DNA of 10,701 nt, from NCBI GenBank assembly GCA_050732935.1, contig JBOHRW010000046.1:1-10701 (forward strand), read 5' to 3'. Source of the DNA: DASRVA01 sp050732935 (GTDB lineage: Bacteria > Gemmatimonadota > Gemmatimonadetes > JACCXV01 > JAHWKZ01). Below are positions 6,074-10,701 of the stretch, in pieces. Position numbers and translations under genes: made by a program. Below the pieces are notes generated by a model. That model was not told the DNA's origin, ran no database searches, and was given only the letters and a program-made list of their open reading frames with translations. The stretch's first letter is position 1; the number at the start of each line of letters is the position of its first letter.

Positions 6074-6889
6074 ATGGGGCCAGCGGAGACGACGGTCGCG
6101 GAGCGATTGCCGGAGAAGCGGAGCTTCGGCGAGACACGGCGCGTGGACACGTGGTGGGTCCAGCCTCTCGTCGTGTTCCTGGGGCTCGGCGCGTTCGTCG
6201 TCTACGCGACCTGGGCCGCCTTCCAGGGCGAGCACTACCACTGGGGACCCTACCTCTCGCCCTTCTATTCCCCCGAGCTCTTCGGGGAGTCCGCCCACGC
6301 CTGGTTCGGTCCGAAGCCCGGCTGGTGGCCGGGCTGGCTGCCGTGGTCGCCGGCGTTCCTGATCCTCTGGGCGCCGGGTGGTTTCCGGCTGACCTGCTAC
6401 TACTACCGAGGGGCGTACTACAAGGCGTTCTGGGCGGATCCGCCCTCGTGCACGGTCGGTGAGCCCAGGAAGGGCTACCGCGGCGAGCGCTCGTTCCCGC
6501 TCGTCCTGCAGAACGTCCACCGCTACTTCCTCTACCTCGCGATCCCGTTCCTCTTCTTCCTGTCCTGGGACGTCTGGAAGGCGCTGTGGTGGGAGATCCC
6601 CGGCGGCGGGGTCGAGCTCGGGATCGGGGTCGGGACGCTGGTGCTGGCGGTGAACGTCGTCCTCCTGGGAGGCTACACGCTGGGCTGCCATTCGCTGCGG
6701 CACCTGATCGGCGGCCGGTTGGACCGGCTGGCCGGCCGGCCGGTCCGGTTCACGAGCTACCGCTGCGTCTCCTGCTTGAACCGCCGGCACATGCTCTGGG
6801 CGTGGCTGAGCCTCGTCTGGGTCACCTTCAGCGACGTGTACGTCCGGCTGGTGTCGATGGGCGTCTGGACCGATTGGCGGATCCTTTGA
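6074..6889 (+). CDS. Succinate dehydrogenase membrane anchor, mycobacterial Sdh1 type, Cys/His-rich
   Basis: A protein of 271 residues, close to the mycobacterial Sdh1 anchor (about 273). It starts with a polar tail, then DTWWVQPLVVFLGLGAFVVY (helix 1, about 27-50), YLSPFYSPELFG at 60-71, a helix near 92-107, NVHRYFLYLAIPFLFFLSWD at 147-166, a helix at 182-204 and a last helix at 240-262. Conserved landmarks are TCYYYRGAYYKAFW (C108), DPPSC (C126), QNVHRYF (H149), LGCHSLRH (C205, H206, H210) and LNRRHM (H239). A cryo-EM study of mycobacterial Sdh1 reported a Rieske-type [2Fe-2S] cluster in the membrane part instead of heme b; these Cys and His residues are the candidate ligands here (inference). 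C231 and C234 form an extra CxxC. The subunit anchors SdhAB and passes electrons to quinone. It is the first gene of the operon, with a weak ribosome-binding site at ATG 6074. Confidence 0.82.
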   Translation: MGPAETTVAERLPEKRSFGETRRVDTWWVQPLVVFLGLGAFVVYATWAAFQGEHYHWGPYLSPFYSPELFGESAHAWFGPKPGWWPGWLPWSPAFLILWAPGGFRLTCYYYRGAYYKAFWADPPSCTVGEPRKGYRGERSFPLVLQNVHRYFLYLAIPFLFFLSWDVWKALWWEIPGGGVELGIGVGTLVLAVNVVLLGGYTLGCHSLRHLIGGRLDRLAGRPVRFTSYRCVSCLNRRHMLWAWLSLVWVTFSDVYVRLVSMGVWTDWRIL

Positions 6890-6894
6890 GTCGG

Positions 6895-7392
6895 ATGGAA
6901 ACCGCGTTCATCGCGCTCCGGGCATTCGTCTATGCGATCGTCTTTTTTCTTCTTTGGGGCGGGCTCGCCTACTGGGCACATCTGGAGAACGACCGGTTGG
7001 GCGTTTGGCTCCCTGGGTGGACGGCGGGGCCGGGGATCGCGCTCATGGTGATCGGCGCCGGGCTCGCCCTTGCCAGCGTCGCCACCTTCGTCGTCAAGGG
7101 GCGCGGCACGCCCGCCCCGTTCGACGCACCGCGCGAGTTCGTGGCGTCGGGGCCTTATCGCTGGGTCCGGAACCCGATGTACATCGGCGGCTTCCTCCTT
7201 CTTGCGGGCTACGCGCTCTGCACCAGCTCGGTGGCCGCTCTCCTGGTCGCGCTCGCGATGCTGGCGGCGGCCCACCTCTTCGTCGTTTTGTACGAGGAGC
7301 CCGCGCTCCGCCGCCGCTTCGGGGCGAGCTACGAGGCGTACGTGCGGTCGACGCCGCGCTGGCTTCCCCGACCCCCGGGCCGCGACGCATGA
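6895..7392 (+). CDS. Isoprenylcysteine carboxyl methyltransferase-like membrane protein
   Basis: A protein of 165 residues with four or five hydrophobic segments (about 5-28, 44-67, 96-116 and 113-133). The family signature is clear: ASGPYRWVRNPMYIG at 84-98, then LYEEPALRRRFGASYEAYVR at 132-151 and STPRWLP at 152-158. This is the ICMT / phospholipid-methyltransferase fold, which binds S-adenosylmethionine at the membrane face; in it the GPY-x-x-x-R-x-P-x-Y and EE motifs contribute to the cofactor site. The bacterial substrates of this group are mostly unknown, so true isoprenylcysteine activity should not be assumed. ATG 6895 lies 6 nt after the anchor stop, and sdhA begins 24 nt after its own stop, which places it inside the succinate dehydrogenase operon. 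The ribosome-binding site is weak; coupling to the upstream stop may matter. The reading frame also stays open upstream, but that part overlaps the anchor gene. Confidence 0.85.
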   Translation: METAFIALRAFVYAIVFFLLWGGLAYWAHLENDRLGVWLPGWTAGPGIALMVIGAGLALASVATFVVKGRGTPAPFDAPREFVASGPYRWVRNPMYIGGFLLLAGYALCTSSVAALLVALAMLAAAHLFVVLYEEPALRRRFGASYEAYVRSTPRWLPRPPGRDA

Positions 7393-7416
7393 GCGCGAGG
7401 CCGAGGGCGGCTCGCC

Positions 7417-9228
7417 ATGGCTGACTACGAGTCCCACCGCCACGACGTCCTCGTGATCGGCGCCGGCGGGGCGGGGCTCCGCGCCGCGATCGCGGCCTCG
7501 GCCGAGGGGGCGAAGGTGGCGGTCGTCTGCAAGTCGCTCCTCGGGAAGGCCCACACGGTGATGGCGGAGGGCGGGATCGCCGCCTCCCTCGCCAACGTCG
7601 ACGAGCGGGACGACTGGCGGGTCCACTTCGCCGACACCATGCGCGGCGGCCAGTATCTGAACGAGTGGCGGATGGCCGAGCTGCATGCGAAGGAGGCTCC
7701 CGACCGCGTCCGTGAGCTGGAGGCGTGGGGGGCGCTCTTTGATCGCACGCCGGACGGGCGAATCCTGCAGCGGAACTTCGGCGGGCACGCCTATCCGCGG
7801 CTCGCCCACGTCGGCGATCGGACAGGGCTCGAGATGATCCGGACGCTCCAGGATCACGGGATCCATCGGGGGATCGACGTTCACATGGAGGTGACGATCC
7901 TGACACTGCTCCTGGCCGACGGCCGGGTGGCGGGCGCCTTCGGGTACGACAGGGAGCGGGGCCGCTTCCGCGCCTTCGAAGCCAGGGCGATCGTCCTGGC
8001 GACGGGTGGGATCGGGCGCGCCTTCCGGATCACCTCGAACTCGTGGGAGTACACAGGCGACGGCCACGCGCTCGCCTACGACGCCGGCGCCGAGCTGATC
8101 GACATGGAGTTCGTCCAGTTCCACCCGACCGGGATGGTCTGGCCGCCATCCGTCCGGGGGATCCTGGTGACCGAGGGCGTGCGCGGCGAAGGCGGGATCC
8201 TGAAGAACAGCGAGGGGCGCCGCTTCATGTTCGACGACATCCCCCCCCTCTACCGGGACCACACGGCCGACACGCCCGAGGAGGGCTGGCGCTACACCCA
8301 GGGCGACAAGACGGCGCGGCGGCCGCCGGAGCTCCTCACCCGCGACCACGTCGCGCGCTGCATCGTGCGCGAGGTCCGCGAGGGCCGCGGCTCACCCCAC
8401 GGCGGTGTCTATCTCGACATCGCCTGGATCTCGGAGAAGCGCGGCGACGCGGAGGAGCACATCAAGCGCAAGCTCCCCAGCATGTACCACCAGTTCGAGG
8501 AGCTGGCCGGGCTCGACATCACGAAGGAGCCGATGGAGGTGGGTCCCACGACCCATTACGTCATGGGTGGAGTCCGCGTCGATCCGGAGACCCAGATGTC
8601 GACGCTGCCCGGGCTCTTCGCCGCCGGCGAAGTCGCGGCCGGGCTCCATGGCGCGAACCGCCTGGGCGGGAACTCGCTTTCCGACCTCCTCGTGTTCGGC
8701 AAGCGCGCCGGCGACCACGCGGCCGCGTTCGCGCGCTCGAACGGAGGCCCGGGGATCGATCGGGCGGCCGCGGACAAAGCCGCGCGGGGGGCCCTGGCCC
8801 CGTTCGATCGGGAGACCGAGGAGAGTCCGTACGCGATCCAGCGCGAGCTGCAGGCCCTCATGCAGGACAAGGTCGGGATCGTTCGCACCGGATCCGAGAT
8901 CGAGGAGGCGATCGACGGGCTGGGCCGCCTTCGCGAGCGAGCCGGGCGGGTCGGCGTGAGCGGTCATCGCGAGTACAACCCCGGCTGGCACACCGCGCTC
9001 GATCTCCACAACTTGCTGACCGTGTCCGAGGCGATCGCACGGGCAGCGCTGGAGCGCCGGGAGAGCCGGGGCGCCCATTTCCGGGCGGATTTTCCGGCCA
9101 AGGAGGCGTCGCTCGATCGGGCCCGGCTCGCCCTGAAGAAGGACGCCGACGGGCGCATGCAGTTCCGCGAGGTGAACGTGCCCGAGATACCCGCGGAGCT
9201 CGAGAAGATCATCGAGGAGAACGAGTAG
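7417..9228 (+). CDS. sdhA: Succinate dehydrogenase / fumarate reductase flavoprotein subunit
   Basis: A protein of 603 residues, full family length. The dinucleotide-binding motif is VIGAGGAG (G15, G17, G20). The covalent FAD histidine is H46 in KAHTVMAEGG. Active-site residues align with E. coli FrdA: H236 in FHPTGM, R256 in EGVRGEGG, R309 in LTRDHVAR (the proton-delivery Arg), H380 in THYVMGG and R415 in HGANRLGGNSL. All key residues are present, so it should oxidise succinate to fumarate and/or run in reverse; direction cannot be told from the sequence. The soluble subunit sits on the cytoplasmic face and hands electrons to SdhB. The order anchor-A-B fits the Sdh1 type rather than the classical sdhCDAB. 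The GYD gene begins 13 nt after its stop. The start ATG 7417 places the Rossmann motif at the usual distance from the N-terminus. Confidence 0.97.
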   Translation: MADYESHRHDVLVIGAGGAGLRAAIAASAEGAKVAVVCKSLLGKAHTVMAEGGIAASLANVDERDDWRVHFADTMRGGQYLNEWRMAELHAKEAPDRVRELEAWGALFDRTPDGRILQRNFGGHAYPRLAHVGDRTGLEMIRTLQDHGIHRGIDVHMEVTILTLLLADGRVAGAFGYDRERGRFRAFEARAIVLATGGIGRAFRITSNSWEYTGDGHALAYDAGAELIDMEFVQFHPTGMVWPPSVRGILVTEGVRGEGGILKNSEGRRFMFDDIPPLYRDHTADTPEEGWRYTQGDKTARRPPELLTRDHVARCIVREVREGRGSPHGGVYLDIAWISEKRGDAEEHIKRKLPSMYHQFEELAGLDITKEPMEVGPTTHYVMGGVRVDPETQMSTLPGLFAAGEVAAGLHGANRLGGNSLSDLLVFGKRAGDHAAAFARSNGGPGIDRAAADKAARGALAPFDRETEESPYAIQRELQALMQDKVGIVRTGSEIEEAIDGLGRLRERAGRVGVSGHREYNPGWHTALDLHNLLTVSEAIARAALERRESRGAHFRADFPAKEASLDRARLALKKDADGRMQFREVNVPEIPAELEKIIEENE

Positions 9229-9241
9229 GAAGGAGGCCGAC

Positions 9242-9532
9242 ATGGCCAGCTACGTGATTCTGGGACGGTGGACCGGGCAGGGAATACAGAACGTGAAGAA
9301 GGGCCCCGAGCGCCTGAAGGCGGTGAAGGCCGCGTTCAAGGAGCGCGGGATCCGGACGGAGTCGTTTCACCTCACCTTCGGCCGCTATGACTTCGTCATG
9401 AACGTCGACGCGGAGAGCGATGACAAGCTCGCGAGCGCGCTCCTCTCGGCGGCCTCGGAGGGGAACGCCTCCACCGAGACCCTGCGCGCCTTCGACGAGG
9501 ACGAGTACCGCGCGATCGTGAAGGGGATGTAG
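9242..9532 (+). CDS. GYD-domain protein encoded between sdhA and sdhB
   Basis: A protein of 96 residues, the whole of which is a GYD domain: YVILGRWTGQGIQNVKKGPE at 4-23, ERLKAVKAAFKERG at 23-36, the name-giving HLTFGRYDFV at 43-52, and GNASTETLRAFDEDEYRAIV at the C-terminus. GYD proteins have a ferredoxin-like alpha/beta fold related to dimeric alpha-beta-barrel proteins and have no established biochemical role. The start is secure: AAGGAGG lies 5 nt before ATG 9242. Its stop overlaps the sdhB start by one base (TAGTG), so translation of sdhB is probably coupled to it. The position implies a role with the dehydrogenase, for example assembly, stability or regulation, but that is inference only. 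Base composition matches the neighbours. Confidence 0.9.
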   Translation: MASYVILGRWTGQGIQNVKKGPERLKAVKAAFKERGIRTESFHLTFGRYDFVMNVDAESDDKLASALLSAASEGNASTETLRAFDEDEYRAIVKGM

Positions 9533-10332
9533 TGCCGGCGGCGACCTTCCGGATCTGGCGCGGCGAGCGCGGCCAGGGGGAGTTCCGCGACTACGAGACG
9601 GAGGTCTCGGAGGGGATGGTCGTCCTCGACGCCCTGCACGAGATCCAGGCCGGGCAGGCCAACGACCTGGCCATCCGCTGGAACTGCAAGGCGGGCATTT
9701 GCGGGTCGTGCTCGGCCGAGGTGAACGGCATGCCGGTCCTGACATGCATGACGCGGCTCTCGGATCTGCCGGGCGAGCGCCCGGTCACCGTCGAGCCGAT
9801 GCGCGCGTTCCCGCACGTCAAGGACCTGGTGACGGACGTGTCCTGGAACTACGAGGTCAAGAAGCGGATCCAGCCGTTCCGGCCCCGGCCGCCGGACGCC
9901 GCCGACGGCACGTGGCGGATGGATCAGCGCGACGTCGACCGCGTCCAGGAGTTCCGCCGGTGCATCGAGTGCTTTCTCTGCCAGGACGTGTGCCACGTGC
10001 TGCGCGATCACCACGAGCACGCGCGCTTCGCCGGGCCGCGACACTACGTGCACACCGCCGCCCTCGAGATGCATCCGCTGGACGTCGAGGACCGGTCGGC
10101 GGAGGTCCGCGAAGCGCAGGGGATCGGCTACTGCAACATCACGAAGTGCTGCACGAAAGTCTGTCCGGCGTCGATCGAGATCACCGACAACGCCATCATC
10201 CCGCTCAAGGAGCGGGTCGTCGACGGCAGCTACGACCCGCTGGCGCGCGCGTGGCGCGCGATCCGTGGTGGCGCGCGCCGGGACGAGGTCGCGCCGGACC
10301 GCGCGGGTGGCGTTGCCGGGGGGTCCGCGTGA
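9532..10332 (+). CDS. sdhB: Succinate dehydrogenase iron-sulfur subunit
   Basis: A protein of 266 residues. The N-terminal ferredoxin domain holds the [2Fe-2S] ligands C52, C57, C60 and C72 (NCKAGICGSC, then VLTC). The C-terminal domain has CIECFLCQDVC (C144, C147, C150 for [4Fe-4S]; C154 for [3Fe-4S]) and YCNITKCCTKVCP (C201 and C207 for [3Fe-4S]; C211 for [4Fe-4S]). C206 is an extra cysteine beside C207, which I recall as usual in the Sdh1 type. The CIECFLC and EMHPLD...GYCNITKCC wording matches mycobacterial Sdh1 iron-sulfur subunits more than proteobacterial ones. It relays electrons from the FAD in SdhA to quinone at the anchor. Start is GTG 9532, supported by AAGGGG 5 nt upstream and by the overlap with the GYD stop. 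The Gly/Ala/Arg-rich tail after residue 240 looks unstructured. Confidence 0.96.
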   Translation: MPAATFRIWRGERGQGEFRDYETEVSEGMVVLDALHEIQAGQANDLAIRWNCKAGICGSCSAEVNGMPVLTCMTRLSDLPGERPVTVEPMRAFPHVKDLVTDVSWNYEVKKRIQPFRPRPPDAADGTWRMDQRDVDRVQEFRRCIECFLCQDVCHVLRDHHEHARFAGPRHYVHTAALEMHPLDVEDRSAEVREAQGIGYCNITKCCTKVCPASIEITDNAIIPLKERVVDGSYDPLARAWRAIRGGARRDEVAPDRAGGVAGGSA

Positions 10333-10701
10333 CCGACTTCAAGCCCATCTCGAAGGAGGCGATCCCGCACGCGCTCGAGAAGGTCGAGCGCTACCGGCTC
10401 CTCAACGAGCCCGCGGAGGCGGAGTCGATCTGCCGCGACGTCCTGAGGACCGACCCGGGAAACCAGCGGGCGCTCGTCATGCTGCTCCTCACCCTGACTG
10501 ACCAGCTCGGGCGCGGCAGCGGGGTGAACGATGCGCGGGCGGTCCTCGAGCGGATCGAAGGCGAGTACGAGCGTGCCTACTACGGCGGGATCATCAGCGA
10601 GCGACAGGGGAAGGCCCAGCTCCGGACCGGCACCCCCGGCTCGAAGTCGAACGCCCACCACTGGATCCAGGAGGCGATGACCGCGTACGAGCGGGCCGAG
10701 A
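10329..10701 (+). CDS. TPR-like helical-repeat protein, 3' end beyond window
   Basis: GTG 10329 overlaps the sdhB stop in the GTGA arrangement, and the frame stays open to the window edge, giving 124 visible residues. The sequence is rich in helix-forming, TPR-like units: HALEKVERYRLLNEPAEAES, ICRDVLRTDPGNQRALVMLL, then ARAVLERIEGEYERAYYGGI and a further AHHWIQEAMTAYERAE. The A/L/Y/P spacing (DPGNQRAL at the helix turn) is typical of tetratricopeptide repeats, which act as protein-protein scaffolds. No signal peptide or membrane segment is visible, so it is probably cytoplasmic. Tight coupling to sdhB suggests it is made in step with the complex, perhaps as an assembly or interaction factor; this is inference. 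A ribosome-binding site is not evident, in keeping with coupled re-initiation. Confidence 0.82.
   Translation, partial: MTDFKPISKEAIPHALEKVERYRLLNEPAEAESICRDVLRTDPGNQRALVMLLLTLTDQLGRGSGVNDARAVLERIEGEYERAYYGGIISERQGKAQLRTGTPGSKSNAHHWIQEAMTAYERAE

Noticed and set aside
6757..8349. 530-residue minus-strand open frame
   Set aside because: Antisense to the anchor, methyltransferase and sdhA genes; no recognisable domain and biased Arg/Pro/His composition.
8043..9257. 404-residue plus-strand open frame
   Set aside because: Out-of-frame shadow of sdhA; extremely Arg-rich.
10230..10661. 143-residue minus-strand open frame at the right edge
   Set aside because: Antisense to the 3' end of sdhB and to the TPR-like gene, whose coupled GTG start and repeat pattern are convincing.

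Overview
This is a GC-rich bacterial chromosomal window with dense, short-gapped genes and no mobile element, CRISPR array, tRNA or rRNA visible. The phylum cannot be fixed from sequence alone. The best pointer is a succinate dehydrogenase of the mycobacterial Sdh1 type (heme-free-looking Cys/His-rich anchor, FrdA/SdhA-like flavoprotein, SdhB with CIECFLC and CNITKCC motifs). That type is found in Actinobacteria and also in several GC-rich, mostly uncultured phyla.

Left part (1-2388): a small possibly exported protein reads rightward from the window edge. It converges with, and overlaps, a leftward multi-pass membrane protein that has an internal duplication and a C-terminal helix-hairpin-helix domain. 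Behind that gene lies a leftward bacterioferritin-like di-iron protein. It is preceded by a strikingly AT-rich promoter/operator island that resembles a Fur box.

Middle (2389-5980, all leftward): a metallo-beta-lactamase/persulfide-dioxygenase-like protein fused to two rhodanese domains, only the second of which has its catalytic Cys. Then come a 59-residue membrane-targeted peptide gene with an excellent ribosome-binding site, a run of three hairpins ending in a U7 intrinsic terminator, a PRC-barrel protein, and a MetX-family acyl-CoA-dependent homoserine/serine O-acyltransferase. The themes are iron storage, sulfide/persulfide handling and sulfur amino-acid synthesis.

Right part (6074-10701, all rightward): one respiratory operon. 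The order is membrane anchor, isoprenylcysteine-methyltransferase-like membrane protein, SdhA flavoprotein, GYD-domain protein, SdhB iron-sulfur protein, and a TPR-like protein cut by the window edge. Junctions are tight (6 nt, 24 nt, 13 nt, a 1-nt TAGTG overlap and a 4-nt GTGA overlap), so the set is probably co-transcribed and partly translationally coupled. SdhA oxidises succinate (or reduces fumarate), SdhB carries the electrons through three Fe-S clusters, and the anchor passes them to quinone. The methyltransferase-like, GYD and TPR proteins have no established role in this complex and are the most interesting part of the window.
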